This document shows positions 51,850 to 63,679 of a stretch of DNA of 64,000 nt, in pieces (position 1 is the first letter of the stretch; every line of letters begins with the position of its first letter). This DNA comes from Edaphochlamys debaryana (lineage: Eukaryota > Chlorophyta > Chlorophyceae > Chlamydomonadales): positions 620,001-684,000 of the forward strand of contig JAEHOE010000005.1 in NCBI GenBank assembly GCA_016858145.1, given 5' to 3'. The position numbers and the translations under genes are program-made. The notes beneath the pieces were generated by a model. That model searched no databases, was not told the DNA's origin, and saw only the letters and a list, made by a program, of their open reading frames with translations.

Positions 51850-52729
51850 TGTTGCGTTTCGTGCGGCTTGTTCGGTCGCTTGCAAGGGAGTCGGGAAGGC
51901 AGCAGGCAGATATGCGCAGCGCACGTTCCGTATGCGAGTGGGGAGGGCCAGGCGCGAGTTTGGCCCAAGGCTGCCGTGCGGACCCATTGTGAGCCAGCCT
52001 TCCCGCCCAGCCCAGCCCAGCCCAGACCTTGCAGAAGGACGCGTGTCTGCTTGAATATTGTGAGGCGAGGGCGGCGCGTTAAGCACGGGGCCCGGGCCTG
52101 TGGCCCAACTTGCGACACCGTGTATATGCCTGGCACCGACCCTCCTCGGCCCCCCCAACCCCCCGGGCCCCCGTTGTCTATAATAACCCGGGCTGCCAGG
52201 CCTTGAGTTTGCCTGGTTGCCCCACACGTCCCTCAACTCGAGCTCACCGTGTACACGCCGTAGCAAGGCAGGTGTGAGGCCGCGGCATGCAGAGGCATGC
52301 GAGCATCCCAGGAGTGAAATAAAAGGGGGGAAACCGGGGAAACCACTTGTACATGAGTTTGTGGAGATGGGGGGGATGTCGGCGGTGGCGCAGGGCGCGA
52401 GCCAGGGGGAGCCAGGGAGGGCGGCAGCTGATGAGGATGGTGAGGAATGCTGTCGCGGCGGGTGTCGGTGTTCGAGCCAAATGTCTCTGGTGTGTAGTGT
52501 TATTGGTACTATGGGTGCGCTGCGGTGTAGCGTTGTCCTAGCAGGCTGCCGCAGATGCACGACGGTTCGCGTCACACGCAAACAGTCGCGCCGCAACACA
52601 TAACAGTGCTTACACAACAAAGTTAAGACACAACGGGACACTGCTGACACAATATACGTTGCTCCCCGCACTGGGTCGCAGCATCGCTTTGGGCGACCGT
52701 CGCGTGAGCGCTAGCTAGGGCTCCTAAGG
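51850..52729. other. Divergent promoter region
   Basis: This 880-bp spacer lies between the divergent CBM20 and Lys-rich genes. It contains a short (CCCAG)n run near 52008-52025 and a TATAATAA stretch near 52180. No gene was recognised. Confidence 0.45.
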
Positions 52730-54009
52730 ATGGGCAAGTCAAGTGAGTGAAGTAGAGCTCGATGCCTCAGCCGCAGGGTCTTTGGGGGCTGGCGGCGGCG
52801 ACCAGTGCCGCCGGAACCCTGTCGTCGTCGGCCCCGCGCCTGCCCCGAGCGGCCTCCAGCTCTGGGCCTTGCGACCCTCGAGGGGGGGGTCCGCCCTCTC
52901 GAATCTGCAGCACCGGTTTCTGACCCTCTGCTGGCCCCCCGAAACTGCCCCGGAACTTCCCCCGGAACTGCCCCGAACTGCCCCCGGAACTTTGCCCGCT
53001 TGCCTGCAGAGGGCAAGAAGGGCAAGAAGTCTGAGTTTGATGACTTCTTTCAGACGCATGAGAAGAAGTCCGACGACGGGGGCTGGCAGACTGGCGTAAC
53101 CGCCATGGCACTAGACGACGAGCCGGGGCCGTCAGCGGCTGGCGCAGAGGCCGCAAAGCCTGCCAAGAAGGGCAAGGGAGGCGGCGGTGGTGAGCGCAGC
53201 TGCTCAGGCGTCATCTCTGCGTGTGTCCTGGCCTGCTTCTGCAGCCTCACGTGCATACCCAGATGGTGCCTGAGCGTTGACCTGTGCTGTTCATGTGGGC
53301 TGTGCAGACACGATGGACACAACGGACGGGACAAGGGTCAAGGGGAGCGCTCTGGGCGTGCAGAAGGTCCAAATGTGAGCGGCGTTTGCGCGCCCTTTTA
53401 GAGGAGTCAGGCCCTGAGGGTTTGTCACGGGGTATTTGTCCAGCGGCACCATTGCATGCGCAACATATGCTAGGTTGCAGTTGGCTTCCAGTATAAGCAC
53501 GTCCGGACAGAGCGCCAGGAATCCTTAGCGCCCACAGTGCTGGGGCCTAACCGAAGCTCCGCTCACTTGCCGAGACTATCTTGGCAACGTCCCTGTGCCC
53601 CCGTGCCCTGCCTCCCTCCCGCCGCCGTTGTCCTGCAGGAAAGCTGTGCGGGGGCAAAAGACAAAGGCGCAGAAGCTGCGGAAGATAAAGAAAGCTGAGA
53701 AGGTAGGCCCGACACGTTGCATGGTGGCTGCGTGCCTCCCTCGGTGAGGGACACCTTCCCCACGTCATGGTTACCGTTCTCGTCTTCCATTATCCCAGGC
53801 AACAGCACGCGCCGACAAGACAGTCGTCCGGGTGGGCACCCAGGTGAGGCCCCGAACCAAGCTGGACCAGTGGGACCCTGGAGGCTGGAGCCCTGCGCCT
53901 GGGGACCGCCTGAATTCTTTACGCATGGCCCCTCACGGTTCCGCCACCTTGACCGCTGTCTCAGGTGTCCATCAAGCAGAAGAAGAGCTCGTACAAGTCG
54001 ATATACTAG
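52730..54009 (+). CDS. Small lysine-rich protein, unknown family
   Basis: Six exons (52730-52742, 53010-53189, 53308-53374, 53639-53702, 53799-53843, 53965-54009) give 137 residues. The first exon is only 13 nt (MGKS plus one base). The protein begins with a basic run (MGKSKGKKGKKSEFDDFF), has an acidic/Ala middle (DDEPGPSAAGAEAAKPAKKGKGG), then a very basic C-terminal half: ALGVQKVQMKAVRGQKTKAQ, KLRKIKKAEKATARADKTVV, ending KQKKSSYKSIY. The Lys-rich tract is NLS-like and suggests a nuclear or nucleolar protein. No domain was recognised. All phases close, and basic residues continue smoothly across four junctions, which supports the model. The tiny first exon is the least certain part; an alternative upstream start cannot be excluded. 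Confidence 0.65.
52940..52998 (+). repeat. GGAACT[G/T]CCCC short tandem array in intron 1
   Basis: Four to five imperfect 9-15-base units of the form CCCCGGAACT[G/T] lie just upstream of the exon-2 acceptor, overlapping the expected polypyrimidine region. Confidence 0.65.
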
Positions 54010-55033
54010 ACCGTCGGAGAGCTATCCTACCGTGGGCTGTATCATAGGGCTGCAGGAGGATGGCGCAGTTAGCAAGTGCGGTGGGTGCTGGAGCTCGTGG
54101 ACGTGTTGAGCAGCCACAGGGCAGGGGAGACCGGGGCAGGAGCCAATGAGAGACGCAGGCGGTGCACAGCCGGCCCTCGGTGTGGAGTGGACCCATCCGG
54201 AGCTGACAACGTGGCATGCTGGCGCATCTTGATGTATGGGCCGTGCTGTGGTAGTTCTGGGCTGGGTGAAGGAGCTGAGCCAGGCAAGCTAAGAGCCTAC
54301 GTGCCACAGCCAGGCCGATCGAGAGAGACCAGCCGCTGACGGTAGGGGGAGGCCACTGGCCACATTGTGGAAGGCCCATCTGTATTGGTTCTCGTGCGTT
54401 GTTGCTCATCGGGGCTTCAAGTAGGGGACGTGAGGGGCCCAGGGCCGCGTTGGCTCAGAAAATGGCTGGGCTTTTGCTTTTGTGCTTCAGCACACAAGAG
54501 CGACCTGAACGGGCTGGCGGCCAAAGAGGGCATAGATTATCTTCTGATCAGTATAGATGGAGGTGGCGGCGCTTTGTCTTGAAGCGGGGGAGTGGGGCAC
54601 AGGGCACCATGAGCCGGGCCTGAGCTCCTCTCAGCATCGTGGTGGTCCGGAGCCGCAGTTCTGACTTGCAAGTCTTGCAAACCGCAACCGCTTAAGGTTG
54701 GCGGCCCCGTGTTGCAATGTGAAGGCGTGGTGCGGTGCAGCACACTGGGGCACACTTCGGGGGGCACCAGGTACGGCGAGCACTTCGGGTTCGGCACGCG
54801 GCGCTTCCCGACACCCAGCCGCTCACGCCCCCTGTAACTATTATCACCCTTCTGGCTTCAGCTTGTATTGTCGCACGCTAACACCACATACGCAACAGCC
54901 GCAAGCACAAGCACAGCATTTCCGGTTGTTCGAAGGCTTTAGGGACAGCGTCACTGTGCCGCCCGCGGCTCGCGGGGCCGCGTGGCAGCCTAACATGACC
55001 ATCTATTATTAGCGTGAAGTAGCCGGAGCAAGG
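54010..55033. other. Intergenic region
   Basis: This 1 kb stretch holds the 3' UTR of the Lys-rich gene and the promoter of the CPC1 gene. A TGTAA at 54833-54837, about 820 nt after the stop, is a candidate poly(A) signal. No gene was recognised. Confidence 0.45.
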
Positions 55034-58000
55034 ATGAGCGACCTTTTGCGGAAGTGGCTGGTGGAGGAGCTCGGGTTGCCGGTCTCGGCTAACCTGGAGC
55101 AGGTAAGCTCCAGCAATGAATGGTTTGAGACTGAGCCATCAGGACGAGAGCGTATGGCAAGAGCGGCATGCTCTCTGCAGGATTTCGCGTCTGGCTTCCT
55201 GTTTGGGCAGCTATTCAGCAAATACAACCTCCAGCCAGATGTGGAACGATTCGATAGCAGAAAGATGCCCGACGCTATGATAAACAACTTCACCAGGCTC
55301 CAGGTGAGCTGCATGTGCTCCAGCCAGGGCCTCGCGGGCAGCGCGCCCACTTCTGTTCCATGCTATCTACTTGCAGCCAACGTTTACGAAGTTGGGCGTG
55401 CATATGGACACTCGTGTGGCGAACATGCTCATCCGGGAAGAGGCGGGTGTGGCGCCGCGCTTGCTCTACTCCATCAAGCAGAACGTGGCGAGCATGCATA
55501 AGTCGCTGACGGTGGGGCAAGGGGGGGTCATGCGATAACGTATCGCGTAGGGAGCAAGGGGGGACCTGAAGTGGCAGAGGGGTGACGGTGAGCTTGAGCA
55601 AGCGCATGCCCCTCGCAGAAATACCAGCACACCGGGAACCTGGGCCGGTCCATGGGCGCCTACGTGAGCCCATCCCGGGGGCTGCTGGAGGCTCAGAAGC
55701 ACAACACGCAGAAGGAGAAGTACGAGTCTGGCGCCCACAGGTGGGTGACGCTGCCCCCCCCTGGCTGGAAGCGGGCCACTCCTGGTGCTGCCTGCCTGGC
55801 GGGGCCCATCAGTGGGGAATGGACATGGGAGACCTGGATATGAACCTGGGCCGCCCGAAGAGCAGCACTGGCAGGGCTTGGCGGACTCCCAGCTCACGCA
55901 CCGGGGCTACAGCAAGGGGTGACGCCCAGCTGTTACACAAACCCCCACAGGCACTTTGAGGAGACGCTGCGCAACAACGCCACCAACCCCAACGCGGTCA
56001 TGGAGGCGATGCACCTGTCGGCCTTCACGGAGGAGGGCATCCGGCAGCAGCGCGAGGCGCTGGCCACGCTGCTGCGGGAGCGCGCCACCACGGTGGCCCA
56101 GCGGGACACGTTCCGCGCGGGGCAGATGGACAAGCTGCACTCGGCCCGCAGCGACAAGGCGCAGAGGCTGGACCGCGATGAGGCGGTGCACGCGGCCCTT
56201 CTGAAGCGGAAGGTGCGGGCCCGGGCCCGTGCACGATGAACGGCGGGGATGGGCTTCACATGAGAGGCGTGGAGGGGTCCTTGGGCTGGGCGGGGAACTG
56301 GGCGCTTGGGGCGGCGCGGGCAGCAGCATGGGCAGAGCGTGTGGTGCCCGCCGTGCCCCGCAGGAGGAGGTTGAGCGCGAGGAGCTGCGCGTGGAGCTGG
56401 CTCTGAGCGAGAAGGCGCGGCGCAGGAAGCTGGAGGAGCTGCACCACGCGGCGCTGGACGTGCACGGGGGCATCGACGCCTTTGAAATCAACATGAAGCG
56501 CCTCGTGCGGGGGGACCAGGGCGAAGGCGAGTGCAAGTGTCAAACTGCCTTGGCTCTGGTCTCCATATAGACCTACGAGACTGCCCCCTGACAGCTGTGG
56601 TGCGGGCGGGGGCTAAGGCACAGGCAGAGGCAGGGGCTGACCCCTATGCGTGGTCCTGTGTCTCAATCGTCCTCAGGCGAGGAGGTGCTGGCACCGCCCG
56701 CTGGCAAGACGCCGCTGGAGCACATGGAGCAGATGAAGAGCCGGGCCGCGGCCACGGCCAAGCTGCTGGAGGACACGGCCGCCTACATGCGCGGCGTCAA
56801 GGACGCGCGCGCGGACGACATTGCGTCCAAGCGGGAGCGCGAGGCGCGGCGGCGCAAGCTGGTGGTGGAGCAGCAGTCGGCCGCCAACAGCGCCGAGCGC
56901 AAGGCGCAGACGGAGGCGCTGCTCACGGCGCTGCAGCGGCAGAGCGCGGAGGAGCAGCGGCTGGCGGCCAGGCTGTGGCAGGTGGGCCGGGTGGGCCTGG
57001 CACAGGGGTGCTTGCTGGTGGCCTGCCGGGGTTTGTGGGGTTGGGCTGGGCTGGGCTTTCGGTCCGGACACGCATGGTGCTCGTGTGCTAGGGTAGGGTC
57101 TCTGGCACAGTGCTAGGCCTCAGTCTCAGGACCATGTCGCGAGAGCTCTTGCGTTGCTGCGCTCCTTGTCTGCCCCACAGGTTGGTCAGGAGAAGGAGGT
57201 CATGCGGGAGAACCGGCTGCTAAGGGAGCGGCAGTACGCCGAGCGGCGGGAGCGTGACTGGGAGGAGACGCTGCGTCGCGAGGTGGAGCTGCACAGGTGC
57301 GCGGGAGCCTCCTTCACGCCTCCGTCCACAACAGCATCTGCTGCTGCGGCCTTGCCTTGCCCCTCTGCACTTGCCCTCGCTCCACCGCTTGCCTGCTGCC
57401 AGAGCTTGCCGCCTACCTGCCTAGCCGCTTATCTGCCTTGCCGCCCGCCCAGCCTGAACGCACCCAACGCACCCAACCACCCCATTCCGCGCCCCCTCCC
57501 AGGTCCATGCGCGAGGCCTACGAGGCCGAGGCAGCCCTAGAGATGGAGGCCTGGCGCGCGGCGCAGCAGGCCCGCGCCGACGCCAAGGCCGCCAAGCACG
57601 CCTCCACCGCCCGCGACATCGCCTACCAGCTGGTCTCCCTGGCGGAGCGCGCCGCCGAGTACCGCACCGCCACGGGCAACCTGGTGCCTCGCCGGGAGTG
57701 GCGGCAGTGGCTGGCCATGTTCGTGTCCGGGGACCCGGAGCTGGGCGCGCCTGCGCCGCCGCCCAGGGAGGAGGCCGAGGCGGCGGAGGCGGCGGAGCGG
57801 GAAGCGAACCTGCGGATTGGCCAGGCCCTGGTCCCGGACTACCTGGAGTGCGCGGGCGACTGGCAGCGCGAGGACGGGCCCATCGGGCACGACGAGCTGC
57901 TGGGGCAGGTGGGGCGGGGGCGGGGCTGCGGCGGGGGCTTGGGCCGGAAGGCCTTGGAGAGCAGTGCATAGGCTGCATCTACGCATCGGCAGGGGCTTGC

Positions 58001-61000
58001 TGTGCTGCTGCGGGGCAGGGCGGAGCTCTGGGGCTGGCTGGAAAGGCTTGTCAGTCTGCTGTCTACTTGTGCATGCTTCCCAGTCTCGCCTCACCACCCT
58101 CCCTATGCCCTCAACCCCGCCCTCCACCCCCCAGGTCGTGGGCGAGCTGGCCGTGCTCGCCCGCGAGCCGCCGCCGCAGCCCGAGCTGCCCAGCATCGAC
58201 TCGCTCCCGCTGCGGCTGGCGGTGGTGGGCTCGCCCTTCTCCGGCAAGTCCTCGGTGGCCTTCGAGCTCAGCCAGAAGTACCGCCTCAAGGTCATCGATC
58301 CGGAGTCGCTGGTGGCGGAGGCCATCTCCGCAGCCCAGGAGTATGAGGCCGCCAACGGCATGTCGGCAGCCGCCGCCGCCGAGGCCCTGGCAGCGCGTGC
58401 AGCGGAGGCCGCGGCCGCCGCAGCAGCCATGGCGCCAGAGGCCAGCGAGGGCGCAGACGGCGAGGCGGCGGAGCCGGTAGGGCCACCGCCGGTACCGCAG
58501 ACGCCCGGCGGCCCGCCGGCGCCCTCCAACAAGGCCCGCCTGGGCACGCTGGTTTCCGTGGCGCTTGCGGCGGGCGGGGACGTGCCAGACGACTTGCTCG
58601 TGGGCCTGGTGGTGCAGGGCATGAAGGACGCCAAGGACTGGTGGCCGCCTGTAGAGGCCGACCCCAGGGCCAAGAAGGGCGCGGCCGCGGCCGGCGCCAA
58701 GCCGCCCGGCGCCGGCGGCAAGGGCGCGCCGGCCCCCACCGGCCCGCCGCCCGGTGGCGAGGGCCGCGGCTTCGTCGTCGACGGTTTCCCGCGCACCCAG
58801 GCGCAGGCCGTGCTGCTGGAGCGCATGCTGACCGGCCTCAACCTGGACTCGGAGCAGGAGCTCATTGAGGGCGCCTCCACCATCGCGCCGCCGCCGCCCT
58901 CGGCGCTGCCGCAGATGGCCCGGCCGCTGGTCTCCGGCCTGGACGCCGTCGTCGTCTGCTCCCTAGCCGACCCCGAGCTCGCGCTCAAGCGCGCGCTAGG
59001 GCGGCGGCTGGACCCGCAGACGGGCCGCGTGTACCACCTGGAGTTCGACCCGCCGCCGTCCAACGACCCCGGCCTCTCGGCCCGGCTCAAGGACGTGGAC
59101 GATGCCTCCAACGACGCACAGCAGATCCAGCACCGCCTGGCCGCGCAGTCGGAGCTGGCGGGGGCGCTCGACGACTGGCTGCGCCGCTTCAGCCGCCTGC
59201 GCCGGCCGGTGGACGGCGCGGGGCCGCTGGGCGAGGTGCTGACGGCGGCGGGCGACATCGCCGAGGGCCTGCTGCGCGCCAAGGCCGCCGCCGCCAGCTG
59301 CCGCTCCGCCGCTGAGGCCGCAAACAAGGCCCGCGCGAGCGCAGAGCAGGCGCACGAGTACGCCGAGCTAGCGCAGGCTGCGGCCGAGTCGGCGGCGCGG
59401 GAGCTGCTGACGGCCAAGAAGGCCGAGATCCAGGCGGCGGCGCTGCTGGCGGGCGGGAAGAATCCAGATCCAGCCGCCACAGAGGTGCTCAAGGCCCAGG
59501 CTGCCGCCAAGTGCGCTGAGCAGCTCAAGGTGGCTCGTGGAGCCGTCTCCGACGCCAACTCCCATGCTGAACGTGCCACGGCCAGCGCCTCGGCGGCGTC
59601 AGATGCGGTGGAGCGTGCGCACAAGTCCCTGGGCGACGCCGAGGTATCAGCACACGCCGAGACGGAGGCGGCGCTGGCGGCAGGCGAGGCGGAGAAGGCG
59701 GCGCGGGGCGCACAAGAGGCGGCCGCCAAGGCGGTTGCGGCCAAGGAGGCGGCGGCCATCGCGGCTGCGGAGGCGGAGCGCTTCGCCTCCGCCACCGACC
59801 TTCCCTCCGACGCCTCCGTGCAGCTGGCGCCCCGCACTGGCACCACCATCCCCGGCGCCGAGCCCAGCATCGCCGCCTCCGCCCACAGCATCTCCCGCTC
59901 CACCGCCCCCGGCGCCGCGCTCTCCGCCGCCGCCAGCGCCGAGCCCACCGAGGCCGGCGAGCTCACGGTCCCGCCCGTGCCCCGCCAGCTGGCCGCCAGC
60001 CTGCACCACGAGTGGCGCACGCTCGAGACCGGCTACCTGGAGGGCCTGGCCCTCGCCTTTGCCGGCCTGGCGGAGCAGCATGCCGCGGCGCAGTCCCACT
60101 TCGCCGCCCTGCGCTCGTCCTTCAAGGAGCTGCTCCAGCGGCCGGACGAGAAGGCGGCACTGGTGGCCAGGTTCCTGGCCGCATTCAACGCCGTGGAGCC
60201 CGATTTGCGGGGGTCCAAGGAGGCGCGCGGCGAGCTGCTGCTGCGCTGCGAGGAGCTGCGCGACGCGCTGTGGGCGCTGTGCGACAAGAAGATGGAGGAG
60301 GCGGAGGCGCAGCGCTCGGCGGTGGCAGCCGACACTTTCGTGGTGGACCACTCGGCGACCCTCACGCAGCAGTTCGTGGCGCTGGCTCAGGTGGAGGCGG
60401 ACCGGTTCGTGGCCGCACTCAACTTCCTGCGCTCCCACGCCGCGTCCCAGTGGGGCCCGCTGGTGCCGCCCACCAAGGACCTGGCGTCGCTGGTGAACGC
60501 GCTGGCCACGCCCGAGCTCGCCTCGCCCGACCTGCTCTCCGGCGTGGTCCCGGCCGAGCTCAAGGAGAAGATCGAGCCCAAGTCCAAGCACGCCATCGCC
60601 ATGCCGCCCTGGATGGCGGCGCTGGAGGGCAAGGCCGCGCCCCTGGCCACCGCCTGCAAGATCATGCTCGCCCTGGCCCGCACCACCGCCGCCGCCTGGG
60701 AGCCCCTGCCGGACGACCCCAAGGCCGCCAAGAAGGCCGCTGCCGCGGGCGGCGTCAAGCCCGGCGCCGCCGGGTCCAAGTCCGGCAAGGGCAAGGGCAG
60801 CGCGGAGGAGGAGCCGGACGTGGACCCCCGGGTCATCGACGGGCTAGTGGACGAGCTCACGACGGGCGCGCGGCGCGAGGTGGAGATCCTGGAGGGCCGG
60901 CTGGCGCTGCTGGCGGAGCGCTGCCTGGCCCAGATCGAGGAGATCGGCTCCCTGGCCTCCGGCACCATCGCCAAGCTGGGCGAGTGGGTGCGCGCGCGCT

Positions 61001-62772
61001 ACCGCGCCGAGTGCGCGGCCGTGGCGGCGCTAGACAAGGTGACCAAGTCCGCGGCGGCGACGGGACAGCCGCTGCCGCACGACCTGAGGCTTCAGGACGA
61101 GTACCTGCTGTTGGACGAGGGCGGCCTGTTGGTGGAGGAGCCGCCGCCACGGCCGCCGCCGGAGCCGCGCGAGCCGCAGCCGCCGGGCGGGCTGCTGTCC
61201 ACGCGACAGCTGGGGGCCCTGACGGCGGCGTTTCTGTCGGCGGCGCCGTCAGGCTTCATGCGGCTGCAGGAGGCCGCCGACATGCTGTGCCGGCTGGCGG
61301 CGGAGGGCGCGCTGCCCGAGCCGTGGCGCGGCGCCTCCGTGGCGAGCATGCTGGGCGCGCTGCGGCTGTACGACCCGCTGTACAGCACGTACATGGACTG
61401 GCGCGAGCTGGTGGTGCACCTGGTCATCGCCGCCTTCCCGCTCATCGCCCGGGCGGACTGCGCGGAGATGGCGGACCAGATCGACGTGAGCAAAGGGGTG
61501 GGGAGCGGGGGATGGAGAGCGGGAGACGAGGGTGGGAAGCAAGGGCATGGCGGTTGAGGCATCGGCCGTCAGGAGGTCATGGCTTCCAGGACGATGGGGA
61601 CTTGAGTTGAGGTGCAAGGAAGCGAGAAGGGCTCGGTGCTGAGGGGCAGTCTGTTGAGCCGCTCAGCCTGCAGCCTGCAGCCTGCTGGAGACTGTGAGCT
61701 GAGCCGCCCTGGATCCAGCCACGATTGCGCCAACGTCTAACCACCGCCTCCCCTGCCTCGCCTTCCCCCCTGCCCTTCCCGCTTTCCCTCACAGATCTGC
61801 GCCGAGGTGGACCGGGACCACGACGGCCTGCTGACGCAGGACGAGTGGACCGCGGCGGAGCTGTGGTTCCAGTACCGGACGGGGCAGCCGGGCTCGCCGC
61901 CCGTGCCGCAGCCGCTGGAGGGCGCCCCAGCCTCGGAGTCGGCCCGCGAGCGGGGCGCTACCACCAGCGAGGACGGCACGCCGCCCGCAGAGGCGGAGCC
62001 CGCGCCGGAGGCAGAGGCCTCCACGCCTCCAGGCACGCCGCCGCCGCAGGACGACCAGTACGACAGGTGCGGCCGGTTCTATCGCATGTATGGCAAGGAG
62101 GGTTGTGCGCGTGCTTCGGGACGGTCAGGCCCTTCTTCCTGCGGATTGCGGACGTGCACGTGAGCCCTAGCGCCGCCCCTGCCACTCATAACCCACACGC
62201 TGGCCGTCTGCTGACCCCCTCCCCCGCCCCGTTCTCACCGCCCCCTCCCCCGCAGCCCCGCCGCGCTCAAGCAGGTGCTGTGGGCGCTCTTCTCAACGCC
62301 CGGCCCCGACGGCACCCCGCGCCTAGACTTCCGCGCCTGCCTACTCTACCTGTGCGCCGACCGGGACGCCTTCTCGGGCATCAAGAAGGCCTTCGCGGTG
62401 GCCACGAGCACCATCTCATCCAACGCACGTGCCAACGCAGATCAGATCTTCCGGATAGCCTACCCGCTGGGCGCGGAGGCGGGCGTGGACCTGCACCGCT
62501 CGCCCTTCTCCAAGGAGGAGGTGGTGGGGGTGGTCAAGGCCGTGTGGGAGAGCCGCAACGGCCCGCCGGCGACGCCGCCCGAGGGCGCGGGCCGGGCCAA
62601 GGCCACCAGCGCAAAGGGCAAGGAGCCGCCGCCGCCGGCCGGCGCGCCGGCCGATGCGACCGTGAGCGCGGAGCAGCTCATGTACAGCGCGGGCGGGGAG
62701 CGGTTCGTCAAGCGCATGTTGGAGCGATACGCGTGGAAGGACGCGTTCGTGGCGACACGGCTGTGCGGATGA
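55034..62772 (+). CDS. CPC1: CPC1/SPEF2-type central pair protein with CH, adenylate kinase and EF-hand regions
   Basis: Twelve exons (55034-55102, 55181-55303, 55377-55511, 55619-55740, 55951-56212, 56364-56526, 56677-56981, 57181-57296, 57503-57908, 58135-61485, 61795-62066, 62256-62772) give 1946 residues. An N-terminal CH-like domain (residues 1-110; FASGFLFGQLFSKYNLQP) is followed by long coiled coils. An adenylate-kinase-like domain has P-loop GSPFSGKS at 599-606 and the FVVDGFPRTQAQ signature near 783. Next come an Ala/Glu-rich coil (about 950-1120), a helical region with a Lys/Ala/Gly-rich insert, and a C-terminal EF-hand loop DRDHDGLLTQDE. This order matches CPC1 of the Chlamydomonas C1b central-pair projection and its animal orthologue SPEF2/KPL2, needed for normal ciliary beating and local nucleotide balance. 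Intron 6 needs a GC donor (GCGAGT). Exon 10 is 3.35 kb, very large for this locus. Confidence 0.92.
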
Positions 62773-63679
62773 GGGTGTGGAGTGGGGCGAGGTGGTTCTG
62801 GGGTAGGGGTGTTGGGAGGGGGCGGAGCGTGCTGGGTATGTGAAAGTGCGGTGCACGGGTTTGCTGGATGAGGGCCTGGATGGCGTCTGCAGAGTTGTGG
62901 GCTTGGCGCGGCTGTCAAGGAGTGCAAGGGCGTGTACGGGCGTAGGCGGGGCTGACGGGGGTGACGGCTGGCGTGACTGGTAGGTGCCGCAATGCCGCTG
63001 CGCCCGAAGCGCTATAACTTGGTTCAACCAGGCCGTTATGGCCTGCTTGCGGTCGTGACTCGCGTGCCGTGCGAGGTGACTGCTTTGGAGCTTGGGGCCA
63101 GGTGGCATTCGGTGGCCGCCCCCTGTATCGAGGAGTGGAGCTAGGATGGCTGTAGCCGTGCAGCGAAAGGGTCGAGTGGTTGGTCGAACGACGCTGCTGC
63201 ACCAGAGGCTGGGCACTGCAGCAAGTGCGGCGAGCAGGTAGCTAGGTTTGGTCGTGCCCTGGTCTGGGGCTGGTGGACGTGGTGGTAGCAGAATTCTCCT
63301 GGCGAAGGAGTGAGCGGCGGTGGCCAGGTTGTAATGAGCTGATGGATGGGACCCATGACACCTCACAGAGTCACAGTGCAGCTCACACGGACCGCCGGTT
63401 ACAATGCGCAACACCTGTTCACGTCACGTCAGCTCAATGGGGACAGCGCTGAGGACCTGGCGTCGATTGCTAAGTGCGGGTCAAGTTATAATATGGGGAG
63501 TGCAAGGCTGCAAGCAAGGCCCTTCATCCAGGGCCGCATCCTACCAGCGCCGCACGGCATAGACCCGTCCCACCCCTGAAGGCAGCCCACACACGACTAC
63601 CCTTGAAAAAAACACTGCACGATGAAATGAATGAGATCGATACGGGATGATGTTGTGAAGTGCCAACACTCATGTGCGG
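62773..63679. other. Intergenic region
   Basis: This 0.9 kb stretch holds the 3' UTR of the CPC1 gene and the presumed promoter of the rightmost partial gene. No gene or notable repeat was seen. Confidence 0.45.

Noticed and set aside
57537..60020. 827-codon open frame on the minus strand
   Set aside because: It lies antisense to CPC1 exons 9-10, has Ser/Ala/Arg/Pro composition expected from reversed GC-rich codons, and shows no domain. The sense strand encodes clear CPC1 motifs.
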